A DNA stretch of 64,000 nucleotides, taken from the NCBI RefSeq assembly GCF_018327705.1, contig NZ_BNEM01000001.1, positions 3,162,001 through 3,226,000 on the forward strand, written 5' to 3'. Under the pieces are notes generated by a model. It did no database searches. It had not been told where the DNA came from and worked only from the letters and a program-made list of their open reading frames with translations. Origin of the DNA: Catellatospora sp. TT07R-123 (lineage in GTDB: Bacteria; Actinomycetota; Actinomycetes; Mycobacteriales; Micromonosporaceae). A program made the position numbers and the translations under genes. Shown here piece after piece: positions 27,953 to 36,326 of this stretch. The first letter of the stretch is position 1. Every line of letters begins with the position of its first letter.

Positions 27953-28507
27953 TCAGGAGGTGGGGCAGAGCTTCTCCAGGGCCTCGCCGGCTGCGGTCAG
28001 ATCCGCGCTGAACAGGATCTCCTGCATCTTCGACGGGTCCTGGGACAGCTTCTGCGGGTCGGCCAGCACGGCCTGCGCGGAGTCCAGCGCCTTGATCAGG
28101 TCGGCCAGCGCCTTCTTGAGCGCCGGGTCGGCCGCCTTCTCCGACTGGGTCTTGAGCGTGGTCGAGAACGCCACGTAGTCCTTGGACAGGTCGTCCAGGA
28201 AGGCTTTGGCCTTGGCCGGGTCGCTGAGCGCCTCGCCGGCCTTCTGCGCCTTGGAGATGATCGTCATGGTGAAGGTGCTGGCCGCCTGCACTGACGCCGC
28301 GCACACAGCCTTGTTGTCGGTGGTGCCGGTGCCGGTGCCGGTGCCCGCCGAGCCACTGGCGCTGGGCGCCGCGCTGGGGTCGGCGGCGGCGGACGCGGAG
28401 GCGGCGGTGGAGGCAGAGGGTTGCGCGTCGACCACCGGGCTGTCGGCACAGCCGGCGGCCGCGGCCAGGGACAGGCTCAGGGTGACGGCGAGCAGGACGC
28501 GTCGCAT
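27953..28507 (-). CDS. Secreted lipoprotein, paralogue of the previous gene (2)
   Basis: 184-residue lipoprotein of unknown function. MRRVLLAVTLSLSLAAAAGC is the signal peptide and lipobox. A longer Ala/Ser/Gly/Thr linker with alternating GT residues (~54-62) follows, then a helical domain from about 65 with KAVCAASV and the ending EKLCPTS. The upstream GGAGG supports the ATG at 28507. Both paralogues have helical domains of ~115 residues and conserved Cys, so they may share a surface role. No transport or enzyme motif is visible. Confidence 0.78.
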   Translation of the reverse strand: MRRVLLAVTLSLSLAAAAGCADSPVVDAQPSASTAASASAAADPSAAPSASGSAGTGTGTGTTDNKAVCAASVQAASTFTMTIISKAQKAGEALSDPAKAKAFLDDLSKDYVAFSTTLKTQSEKAADPALKKALADLIKALDSAQAVLADPQKLSQDPSKMQEILFSADLTAAGEALEKLCPTS

Positions 28508-28541
28508 GGTGGCGTTTCCTCCGAAACGGGGGCCGGACAGC

Positions 28542-28580
28542 AAGCTGCCCGGGGTCGTGGCAACGTACCCCGGGCAGCTT
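28542..28580 (-). terminator. Hairpin between RNase E/G and lipoprotein gene
   Basis: Perfect 13-bp arms AAGCTGCCCGGGG (28542-28554) and 28568-28580, 13-nt loop. It sits 51 nt after the RNase E/G stop. There is no T-run, so it may terminate or stabilise the 3' end of that mRNA. Confidence 0.6.
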
Positions 28581-28631
28581 ACGCAGTCCGTGCGACGGCG
28601 CATCTTTTCCGCGCCCCGCCGTATCAATTCG

Positions 28632-31259
28632 TTACGGGCGGGTGCGCCGCCGGCCGCCCCGCCGCGTACGGCGCCGCGTCGGCACGTCAGCAGCCTCGTC
28701 GGGGCCGTCGGCGTCACCGCCGTCGCCCTCGTCGTCGGCCGCCTCGTAGCGGGACAGGTCGTAGCCCGCCGTGTCGTAATAGTCGGCCTCGGTCGCCCGC
28801 GGCTTGGGCTCGGGCGCCGCCGGAGCCGCCTTGACCTGCGCCGGAGCCACCTGCTGGACCGGCGCCGGGGCGGCGGCCCTTCGGTCGGATACCGGCTCCG
28901 TGTGAATGATCACACCACGGCCCTTGCAGTGCTCGCACGGCTCGCTGAACGCCTCCAGCAGCCCCGCGCCGATGCGCTTGCGCGTCATCTGCACCAGGCC
29001 CAGCGAGGTGATCTCGGTGACCTGGTGCTTGGTCCGGTCCCGGCCCAGGCACTCGGTCAGCCGCCGCAGCACCAGCTCGCGGTTGCTCTCCAGCACCATG
29101 TCGATGAAGTCGATGACCACGATGCCGCCCAGGTCGCGCAGGCGCAGCTGCCGCACGATCTCCTCGGCCGCCTCCAGGTTGTTGCGGGTGACCGTCTCCT
29201 CCAGGTTGCCGCCCGCACCGGTGTACTTGCCGGTGTTGACGTCGACCACCGTCATCGCCTCGGTGCGGTCGATGACCAGGTGGCCGCCCGAGGGCAGGAA
29301 CACCTTGCGGTCCAGGCCCTTGAGGATCTGCTCGTCGATGCGGTACGTGGCGAACACGTCCGCGACGCCGGTGTGCCGGTGCACCCGGTCCACCAGATCG
29401 GGTGACACGTGGTGCAGGTAGGACTGGACGGTCTCGTAGGCGTTGTCGCCCTGGACCACCAGCTCCTTGAAGTCCTCGTTGAACAGGTCGCGGACCACCC
29501 GGACCACCAGGTCGGGCTCGCCGTACAGCAGCGCCGGGGCGCCGCCGTCGGCCGCGCGGGCCTGGATGTCCTCCCACTGACCCTGCAGGCGCTTGACGTC
29601 GCGGGCCAGGTCCTCCTCGGAGGCGCCCTCGGCGGCGGTGCGCACGATCACGCCCGCGCCCTCGGGCACCAGCTTCTTGAGGATGTCGCGCAGCCGCTTG
29701 CGCTCCACATCGGACAGCTTGCGGCTGATGCCCGACGCGTTGCCGTTGGGCACGAACACGAGGTGGCGGCCGGACAGCGCGACGTGGCTGCTCAGGCGGG
29801 CGCCCTTGTGACCCAGCGGGTCCTTGGTGACCTGCACCAGCACCGAGTCGCCCGAGCGCAGCGCCTGCTCGATGGAGCGCGAGCGCCCCTCCAGCCCGGC
29901 GGCGTCCCAGTTGACCTCACCGGCGTACAGCACGGCGTTGCGGCCGCGGCCGAGGTCGACGAAGGCGGCCTCCATGCTCGGCAGCACGTTCTGCACCTTG
30001 CCGAGGTAGACGTTGCCGACCATCGTCGCGGCCGAGGCGCGGGTGACGTAGTGCTCGACGAGCACGCCGTCCTCCATCACCGCGATCTGGGTGCGGTCGG
30101 GGTTCTCCCGGATCACCATGACCCGGTCGACCGCCTCACGGCGGGCCAGGAACTCCGACTCGGTCAGGATCGCCGGCCGGGTCCGGCGCTGCTCGCGCCC
30201 GTCACGGCGGCGCTGGCGCTTGGCCTCCAGCCGGGTCGAGCCCGACACGCCCTGCACCTCGTCGCTGACGGCGCGCGGCTCACGGATGCGTACGACGGTG
30301 TGCACGCCGTCCTCGGCGCCGTCCTCAGCGTCGCCCGCGCCCTTGCGGCGGCGGCGACGGCGGCGGCGCGTCAGCGGCTCCTCGTCGTCGTCGGCCTCGG
30401 CGTCGGCCTCGACCGGCTCGCCGGCCTCATCGTCGGACGCCTCGTCGTTGGTGCCCTTGCCGCGGCCACGGCCGCGACGGCCCCGGCGGCGGCGGCTGCG
30501 GCCGTTCTCGTCGAGCTCGGAGTCGTCCTCGTCGAGCTCGGCGCCGGCTTCCTCCTCCTCGGCCTCCACCGCGGCGGCCGGCTCGGCCTCCTCGGTCCGG
30601 CCACGGCGCGAACGGCGGCGACGGCGGCCCGACTCCGCGGGCTCGGCCTCGTCCTCGGCGCGGCTCTCGGCCTCGGCACGCGGCTGCTCGGCACGCGGCT
30701 GCTCAGCGCGAGGCTGCTCAGCACGGGGCTGCTCGGCACGGACCGGCGGCGCGGCGGCCTCCGGAGCCATGAAGAGCACCGAGATGGCCTTGCGCTTGGG
30801 CGCGGGCTCCTCGGCCGGTGCGGCCTCGGCAGCCGGGGCCTCCTCGGCCTCGAGCTCCTCGGCCAGCTCCGCGGCATCCTGTTCGGCCGCGGGCACCGAG
30901 AGGGCGGGTGTGGGCAGCACTATCGGAGCTTCTGCCTCAATTGCAGCAGACTCGCCGGAGATGTCGGGTTCCGCCACCTTCTTACGGCGGCGGGCGGCCT
31001 TCTTGACCGGGGCGACCGCCTCGGTCTCCTCCTCCTGCGGCTCCTCGGCCGCGGCGGTGGCGCGCTTGCGGGTGCGACGGCGCACCGTCGCCTCGGCCGG
31101 CGCCTGCGCGGAGTCGTCGGCGGCCGACGTCCCGTCAGAGGCGTCGGCGCTGACGGCACCGCTGTCGTCGCGCTGTGGCGCCGTGCTGTGCGGGGGTTCC
31201 CCGCCGTGCTGTGCCTCGTCGGCGCTGTCAGGCCGATCTGCGGGCTCGTGGTCGAGCAT
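28632..31259 (-). CDS. rne: Ribonuclease E/G with long disordered N-terminal extension
   Basis: 875-residue Rne/Rng endoribonuclease for mRNA decay and rRNA processing. The catalytic half lies at ~370-800: an S1 domain (GNVYLGKVQNVLPSMEAAFVDLG), DVNTGKYTG, VVIDFIDM with its catalytic Asp, and the zinc-link CEHCKGRG. The first ~370 residues are low-complexity (Ala/Glu blocks, Arg-rich patches GRRRRRSRRGR and [10 protein letters not shown]) with four RAEQP repeats, and the C-terminal tail is Arg-rich. Such basic and acidic arms bind RNA or partners. The ATG at 31259 follows GGAGAACAG. It lies in the usual rne-rplU-rpmA-obg neighbourhood. Confidence 0.95.
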   Translation of the reverse strand: MLDHEPADRPDSADEAQHGGEPPHSTAPQRDDSGAVSADASDGTSAADDSAQAPAEATVRRRTRKRATAAAEEPQEEETEAVAPVKKAARRRKKVAEPDISGESAAIEAEAPIVLPTPALSVPAAEQDAAELAEELEAEEAPAAEAAPAEEPAPKRKAISVLFMAPEAAAPPVRAEQPRAEQPRAEQPRAEQPRAEAESRAEDEAEPAESGRRRRRSRRGRTEEAEPAAAVEAEEEEAGAELDEDDSELDENGRSRRRRGRRGRGRGKGTNDEASDDEAGEPVEADAEADDDEEPLTRRRRRRRRKGAGDAEDGAEDGVHTVVRIREPRAVSDEVQGVSGSTRLEAKRQRRRDGREQRRTRPAILTESEFLARREAVDRVMVIRENPDRTQIAVMEDGVLVEHYVTRASAATMVGNVYLGKVQNVLPSMEAAFVDLGRGRNAVLYAGEVNWDAAGLEGRSRSIEQALRSGDSVLVQVTKDPLGHKGARLSSHVALSGRHLVFVPNGNASGISRKLSDVERKRLRDILKKLVPEGAGVIVRTAAEGASEEDLARDVKRLQGQWEDIQARAADGGAPALLYGEPDLVVRVVRDLFNEDFKELVVQGDNAYETVQSYLHHVSPDLVDRVHRHTGVADVFATYRIDEQILKGLDRKVFLPSGGHLVIDRTEAMTVVDVNTGKYTGAGGNLEETVTRNNLEAAEEIVRQLRLRDLGGIVVIDFIDMVLESNRELVLRRLTECLGRDRTKHQVTEITSLGLVQMTRKRIGAGLLEAFSEPCEHCKGRGVIIHTEPVSDRRAAAPAPVQQVAPAQVKAAPAAPEPKPRATEADYYDTAGYDLSRYEAADDEGDGGDADGPDEAADVPTRRRTRRGGRRRTRP
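30681..30740 (-). repeat. Coding minisatellite, 4 x 15 nt (RAEQP)
   Basis: Four tandem 15-nt units encode RAEQP at residues 174-193 of RNase E/G, with a partial fifth unit (RAE). Units differ mainly at wobble positions. It lies in the disordered N-terminal arm. Confidence 0.85.
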
Positions 31260-31416
31260 CCGGCTGTTCTCCAGTTCTGGCGTTCCCGGGCGCGTAGACG
31301 AACGCAGCCACTCAGGAACACCGGTGTTTTCCGTCGTTCCACCAGCCCGGGCGCCAGGTCAGGCACTGCGGGCCGGCTTTGCGCCGAAGTCTGCCGACAG
31401 CGTTAGCCAAGCCGGG

Positions 31417-32217
31417 CTAACGCTCGCCGATGGCGACGGGATCGCGGTCCGCGTCGAGCGGGTCCACGATCTCCCCCTGCGGGGTCAACGTGCCCTGTGC
31501 CAGCCGTGTCGCCCTGGCACTACGAAGTGTGTGGGGCGTCGACGGCTCCAGGTCGGCCACCACGCGCAGGCCAGACAGGACGTCATCGGGTCGAACGGAG
31601 GGAGTGACCTGCCGCACGACAAGGTCGAGTATCGCACACGGGGCGGTCTCGACCACGCCAGGTGGCCGGGTCTGTGACCGGACGGCCTCGATGTGCACCA
31701 CGGCGTCCCTGGTGTCGAAGGTGCGCCGGCCCTGTTTGGTCATACGTTCGACCAGAATCTCACTCTGAGCGACGAATGCGGCCACCGCGTCGGCCAGCTG
31801 GTCGTCGCCGACTCCCGGAAGCTCCATCCGCCAGTGCGACGCGGTGATCCGGTCGGCCAGGCTTCCCGGCGCGGTCGCCTCGACCGCCTCCAGCACGTCC
31901 AGCCCCGGCGACAGCGCCGCGTCCAGCGCCTTGACCAGCTGGTCGGGCTCGATCCGCTCGCGCAGGCCGAGCTCCAGGTACTCCGCCTCCGAGGCCACCC
32001 CGGTCGGGGCGGCGCTGGCGTAGGAGATCTTCGGGTGCGGGGTGAACCCCTGCGAGTACGCGATCGGGACCCCGGCCCGCAGGATGGCCCGCTCGATGGC
32101 GCGGGCGAAGTCCCGGTGCGAGGTGAAGCGCAGCGGGCCGCGCTTGGCGTAGCGCAGCCGGACACGCTGGACGACCGGCGCCTGCCCGCCCTCGGGCTGG
32201 TTCTTGGGCTTGCCCAC
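31417..32217 (-). CDS. DUF2344 (TIGR03936) radical-SAM-associated protein
   Basis: 266-residue protein found beside the large radical SAM protein in many actinobacteria and other lineages. VRLRYAKRGPLRFTSHRDFARAIERAI, then RAGVPIAYSQGFTPHPKISYA, is the family signature. No cofactor motif is visible, so it is probably an accessory RNA- or substrate-binding partner. Its GTG follows the radical SAM stop by one base (TGACGTG), so the two are co-translated. The C-terminal 40 residues are variable. Function unknown. Confidence 0.87.
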   Translation of the reverse strand: MGKPKNQPEGGQAPVVQRVRLRYAKRGPLRFTSHRDFARAIERAILRAGVPIAYSQGFTPHPKISYASAAPTGVASEAEYLELGLRERIEPDQLVKALDAALSPGLDVLEAVEATAPGSLADRITASHWRMELPGVGDDQLADAVAAFVAQSEILVERMTKQGRRTFDTRDAVVHIEAVRSQTRPPGVVETAPCAILDLVVRQVTPSVRPDDVLSGLRVVADLEPSTPHTLRSARATRLAQGTLTPQGEIVDPLDADRDPVAIGER

Positions 32218-32218
32218 G

Positions 32219-34171
32219 TCAGGCTCCAGCGGGTACGCGCAGGCCGGTGTTGACCGGCGTGATGGGCAGCAGCTTGCGGCCGGTGGGGCCGATCTGGATG
32301 TTGGTGTCCATGGACGGGCAGACGCCGCAGTCGAAGCACGGGGTCCAGCGGCAGTCGTCCTGCTCGTACTCGGTCAGGGCGTCCTGCCAGTCCTGCCAGA
32401 GCCAGTCCTTGTCCAGGCCCGAGTCCAGGTGGTCCCAGGGCAGCACCTCGGACTGCTCGCGCTCGCGGGTGGTGAACCAGTCCAGGTCCACCCCGAGGCC
32501 GGGCAGCACCGCGGCGCAGGCGTCGACCCAGCGCCGGTACGAGAAGTGCTCGGTCCAGCCGTCGAAGCGCTGGCCCTGCTCCCACACCTCGCGGATGACC
32601 GCGCCGACGCGACGGTCGCCCCGGGCCAGCAGGCCCTCGATCAGCGACGGCTCGCCGTCGTGGTACCGGAAGCCGATGGCCCGGCCCAGCGACCGGTCGG
32701 AGTTGATCTCCTGCTTGAGCGCGCGCAGCCGCCCGTCGATCACCTCGGGGCGCTCCATGGCGGCCCACTGGAACGGGGTGTGCGGCTTGGGCACGAACCC
32801 GCCGATCGACACGGTGCAGCGGATGTCCTTGGAGCCGGTGGCCTGGCGCCCCGACTTGATCACCTCGTGCGCCAGGCGCGCGATCTGCAGCACGTCCTCG
32901 TCGGTCTCGGTGGGCAGGCCGCACATGAAGTAGAGCTTCACCTGCCGCCAGCCGTTGCTGTACGCGGTGACAACGGTGCGGATGAGGTCCTCCTCCGTCA
33001 CCATCTTGTTGATCACCTTGCGGATGCGCTCGGAGCCGCCCTCGGGCGCGAACGTCAGGCCGGTGCGCCGGCCGTTGCGCGACAGCTCCTGCGCCAGGTC
33101 GATGTTGAACGCGTCCACGCGGGTGCTGGGCAGCGACAGCGACACGTTGGTGCCGTCGTACTGGTCGGCCAGGCCCTTGCAGATGTCGCCGATCTCGGAG
33201 TGGTCAGCGGAGGACAGCGACAGCAGGCCGACCTCGTCGAAGCCGGAGAACTCCAGCCCCTCCTTCACCATCTGCCCCACGGTGGTGATCGAGCGCTCGC
33301 GCACCGGGCGGGTGATCATGCCGGCCTGGCAGAACCGGCAGCCGCGGGTGCAGCCCCGGAAGATCTCCACCGCGAACCGCTCGTGCACCGTCTCGGCCAG
33401 CGGCACCAGCGGCTTCTTCGGGTACGGCCACGCGTCCAGGTCCATCGTCGTGCGCTTGTGCACCCGGAACGGCACCCCGGCCCGGTTGGGCACCACGCGC
33501 TGGATGCGGCCGTCGGCCAGGTAGTCCACGTCGTAGAAGCGCGGCACGTACACCGACTCGGTCTTGGCCAGGCGCAGCAGCAGCTCGTCACGGCCGCCGG
33601 GGCAGCCCTCGCGCTTCCACGCGGCCACGATGTCGGTGATCTCCAGCACCGCCTCCTCGCCGTCGCCGAGCACGGCGGCGTCGATGAAGTCGGCGATGGG
33701 CTCCGGGTTGAACGCGGCGTGCCCGCCCGCGACCACGATCGGGTGCGAGTCGTCGCGGTCGGCCGCCAGCAGCGGGATCTGCGCCAGGCTCAGCTCGGTG
33801 AGCATGTTGGTGTAGCCCAGCTCGGTCGCGAAGGACAGGCCGAACAGGTCGAAGTCGCCCACGGCGCGGTGGGAGTCGACGGTGAACTGCGGCACCCCGT
33901 GCTCGCGCATCAGCTTCTCAAGGTCGGGCCAGACCGCGTACGTGCGCTCGGCGAGGGTGTCCTCGCGCTCGTTGAGCACCTCGTACAGGATCTGGACGCC
34001 CTGGTTGGGCAGGCCGACCTCGTAGGCGTCGGGGTAGGACAGCACCCAGCGCACGGTGGCCGACTCCCACGGTTTCACGACAGCGCCCAGCTCACCGCCG
34101 ACGTACTGGATCGGCTTGCTGACCAACGGCAGCAGGAGCTCAAGCTGGGGAAAGACGGAGTCGCCACGCAT
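32219..34171 (-). CDS. Radical SAM protein (TIGR03960 family)
   Basis: 650-residue iron-sulfur enzyme. The cluster motif is RGCTRGCRFCQAGM (CxxxCxxC), preceded by an N-terminal Rossmann-like region that resembles a B12-binding domain (SYPDAYEVGLPNQGVQILYEVLNERED) without a clear DxHxxG. A C-terminal domain has CRWTPCFDCGVCPS, a second Cys cluster. The partner DUF2344 protein is adjacent, and together they are widely conserved and occasionally fused; the reaction is not established, and tRNA or RNA modification is a common guess. The ATG at 34171 is preferred to TTG at 34180. Confidence 0.92.
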   Translation of the reverse strand: MRGDSVFPQLELLLPLVSKPIQYVGGELGAVVKPWESATVRWVLSYPDAYEVGLPNQGVQILYEVLNEREDTLAERTYAVWPDLEKLMREHGVPQFTVDSHRAVGDFDLFGLSFATELGYTNMLTELSLAQIPLLAADRDDSHPIVVAGGHAAFNPEPIADFIDAAVLGDGEEAVLEITDIVAAWKREGCPGGRDELLLRLAKTESVYVPRFYDVDYLADGRIQRVVPNRAGVPFRVHKRTTMDLDAWPYPKKPLVPLAETVHERFAVEIFRGCTRGCRFCQAGMITRPVRERSITTVGQMVKEGLEFSGFDEVGLLSLSSADHSEIGDICKGLADQYDGTNVSLSLPSTRVDAFNIDLAQELSRNGRRTGLTFAPEGGSERIRKVINKMVTEEDLIRTVVTAYSNGWRQVKLYFMCGLPTETDEDVLQIARLAHEVIKSGRQATGSKDIRCTVSIGGFVPKPHTPFQWAAMERPEVIDGRLRALKQEINSDRSLGRAIGFRYHDGEPSLIEGLLARGDRRVGAVIREVWEQGQRFDGWTEHFSYRRWVDACAAVLPGLGVDLDWFTTREREQSEVLPWDHLDSGLDKDWLWQDWQDALTEYEQDDCRWTPCFDCGVCPSMDTNIQIGPTGRKLLPITPVNTGLRVPAGA

Positions 34172-34238
34172 GGGTATCAAGGGTACGCGCTCGCCCGGGG
34201 CCGACCGACCCCGGGCGATATCAAGCCGTTTATCCGGT

Positions 34239-34925
34239 TTATTCTTCGGCTGACTGCCGCTTGGGCGCGTACCGCGCGACGTACTCCTGACCCGTGAGCG
34301 ACTGGATCGCCATCATCACGGTGTCGGTTATCTCACGTGCCGCGGTGCTCGCCGACTCGGCGTCGCGCCACGCACCCACCTCGATCGGCTTGCCGAACTT
34401 GATCGTGACGTCGCCGGCCCGCAGGTTCGGCAGCGCCTGGCCGATGGGCTGGACCCGCTCGGTGCCGATGGTGCCGACCGGGATGATCGGCACGTCGGCG
34501 GCGAGCGCCAGCCGCGCCGCACCGGTGCGCCCGCGGTAGAGGCGGCCGTCCGGCGACCGGGTGCCCTCCGGGTAGACGGCGACCAGGCCGCCCTCCTGGA
34601 GCACCGGGATCGCCGCGTCGAACGCGCTGAGCGCGGCCCGCCCGCCGGAGCGGTGCACCGGGATCGCACCCAGCCCGCCCATCAGGTTGCGGAAGAACAT
34701 GCCGCTCAGGCCGGTCCCGATGAAGTAGTCCTCCTTGGCCCAGAAGGAGATGTGCCGCGACACCGCCGAGCCGAGGAAGAACTCGTCGGCGACGGACAGG
34801 TGGTTGCCTGCGAAGATGGCACCCCCCGTAGTGGGGATGTGCTCCTGCCCCTCGATCTTCGGCCGCCAGGCCAGTTTGACCGCGGGCGCCACAGTCCACA
34901 ATCCGACCGTATAGAGCACCGGCAC
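34239..34925 (-). CDS. plsC: 1-acyl-sn-glycerol-3-phosphate acyltransferase (PlsC family)
   Basis: 228-residue lysophospholipid acyltransferase. Motif I is NHLSVAD (HX4D), motif III is YPEGTRSPDGRLYRGRTG, and the proline motif VPIIPVGTIGTE follows. An N-terminal helix (PVLYTVGLWTVAPAV) anchors it to the membrane. The GTG at 34925 is supported by GGAGG seven bases upstream. The TnpB element lies 49 nt upstream of its start, so its native promoter may have been displaced. It is separated from the radical SAM start by 67 nt. Confidence 0.92.
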   Translation of the reverse strand: MPVLYTVGLWTVAPAVKLAWRPKIEGQEHIPTTGGAIFAGNHLSVADEFFLGSAVSRHISFWAKEDYFIGTGLSGMFFRNLMGGLGAIPVHRSGGRAALSAFDAAIPVLQEGGLVAVYPEGTRSPDGRLYRGRTGAARLALAADVPIIPVGTIGTERVQPIGQALPNLRAGDVTIKFGKPIEVGAWRDAESASTAAREITDTVMMAIQSLTGQEYVARYAPKRQSAEE

Positions 34926-34973
34926 TTTCTGCCTCCATAGGGTATGAGCTTGCCGCCGGCCGATGAACTTACC

Positions 34974-36273
34974 TTGACGTCCTACCCTTCCTTCAGGAGG
35001 GGATTCCTGCCGGGCGGGTATGCCGCCCCTCGGTGGGTTCCTGCCTCACTGCGCGGTGCCGGAATCGCTCCCGGTCTTACCTGCGCTCCACAGGCGTTTA
35101 ACCTCTCCGCCTCCCGCCGCGTCTCAGCGGCGAGTTTCCGTCCAGCGGCGAGAATGTTCTTCGCTGCGTTGAAGTCTCGATCATGGGTCGCCCCGCAGCT
35201 GCCACAGTTCCAGACCCGTACGCTAAGTGCCTTCGGGCCGTCATTGAGTCCACATGCTGAGCAAACCTGACTAGTTGGCTCAAAGCGTCCGATAACATAA
35301 ACATGACGGCCGTATCGGGCAGCTTTAGACTCGAGCATCCTGCGGAAGCTCCCCCACGCCGCGTCATAGACCGACTTGGCCAGCCAGGTACGGGCGAGGC
35401 CGAGGACCGCCAGGTCTTCCAGGTAGATCGCTTGGTTCTCGCGAATCAGCCGGGTCGTCTCCTGATGCAGCCAGTCTCGCCGACTGTCCGCCACGCGCGC
35501 ATGCACGCGCGCAAGCTTCACTCTCGCCTTAGCTCGGTTCTTGCTGCCCTTCTCCTTCCGAGCCAGGGCTCGGTACGCTCCCTTGAGGCGGCGCTCATGC
35601 CGCCGGAAGAATCGCGGGTTCTCGATGATCCGACCACGGGAGTCGACCGCGTACGCGGTCAGACCCAGATCGAGCCCGACCTCCTCGTCCACGACTGGCA
35701 GTTCCTCCGCTTGGACCTCTACGACGAAACTGGCGAAGTACCTGCCTGCCGAGTCCTTGACGACGGTGACCGATGACGGCTCGGCAGGCAGCTCCCTCGA
35801 CCACCGAATTTCAAGATCACCCACTTTGGGCAGGCGGAGCCGGCCCGTGTCCAAGACCTTGAAGTTTGCATTTCGCGTGAACCGAATCGACTGCCTGGTG
35901 CCGCGCTTGGACCTGAGACGCGGTGGACCGACTCGGCGGCCCGCTCTCCGTCCCGACAGCGAACGGAAGAAGTTGCGGTAGGCCGTATTGAGATCGGCAA
36001 GCGCTTGCTGGAGAACAACGGCCGAGATCTCACCGAGCCATTGACGGTCCGGCAACTTCTTGGCCTGAGTCAACCAGCGGGAGAGCTCCGCATCCGTGAC
36101 ATAGGGTTCTCCGGCCAGCCTTGCCTGCTCACGTATGCGCAGCCCATCGTTGAAGACCACGCGAGCACATCCGAACGCCCGCGCCAGTGCCTGGCGCTGA
36201 CCCGAGGTCGGGTAAAGCCGGAAGTTGTAGCGCAAGCGCACGAGAACATCATATTCGAGCGTTATGGGCGGCG
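34974..36273 (-). mobile_element. Stand-alone TnpB element (IS200/IS605-like, no TnpA)
   Basis: The right end is placed at 34974, where the minus strand ends ...GGGTAGGACGTCAA, a form common to IS200/IS605-type right ends. The left end is only roughly placed near 36273, just before the ileS terminator, where TTCAT precedes on the minus strand. There is no tyrosine transposase, so the element is either non-autonomous or a retained TnpB. It sits between ileS and plsC. Confidence 0.7.
34982..36241 (-). CDS. tnpB: TnpB: RNA-guided nuclease of the OMEGA type
   Basis: 419-residue TnpB/OrfB. RuvC-like residues are all present: Asp191 (GLDLGLTAYAVDS), Glu275 (IYLEDLAVLGL) and the DRDFNAAKNI motif (Asp354/Asp356), with a zinc ribbon CSACG and CGSCG at 327-350. 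The N-terminal helix-turn-helix (LYPTSGQRQALARAFGCARVVFN) matches the family start. TnpB proteins of known activity cut DNA guided by an RNA made from the element's right end, overlapping the 3' part of this gene; here that RNA would end at about 34974. No frameshift or stop is seen, so it appears intact. The start codon is GTG at 36241. Function is inferred from homologues such as ISDra2. Confidence 0.92.
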   Translation of the reverse strand: MRLRYNFRLYPTSGQRQALARAFGCARVVFNDGLRIREQARLAGEPYVTDAELSRWLTQAKKLPDRQWLGEISAVVLQQALADLNTAYRNFFRSLSGRRAGRRVGPPRLRSKRGTRQSIRFTRNANFKVLDTGRLRLPKVGDLEIRWSRELPAEPSSVTVVKDSAGRYFASFVVEVQAEELPVVDEEVGLDLGLTAYAVDSRGRIIENPRFFRRHERRLKGAYRALARKEKGSKNRAKARVKLARVHARVADSRRDWLHQETTRLIRENQAIYLEDLAVLGLARTWLAKSVYDAAWGSFRRMLESKAARYGRHVYVIGRFEPTSQVCSACGLNDGPKALSVRVWNCGSCGATHDRDFNAAKNILAAGRKLAAETRREAERLNACGAQVRPGAIPAPRSEAGTHRGAAYPPGRNPLLKEG

Positions 36274-36278
36274 ATGAA

Positions 36279-36314
36279 GGTACGGGGCCGGTCCGATCAA
36301 TCCGGCCCCGTACC
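36279..36314 (-). terminator. Terminator of ileS
   Basis: Perfect 13-bp stem GGTACGGGGCCGG (36279-36291) with 36302-36314, 10-nt loop, 12 nt after the ileS stop. The TnpB element ends just outside it, so insertion respected the terminator. Confidence 0.88.
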
Positions 36315-36326
36315 TGCCTGCGGCGT

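Noticed and set aside
30681-30740. CRISPR-like or regulatory tandem repeat
   Set aside because: The 15-nt units are codons of RNase E/G, with changes at wobble sites, so it is a coding minisatellite.
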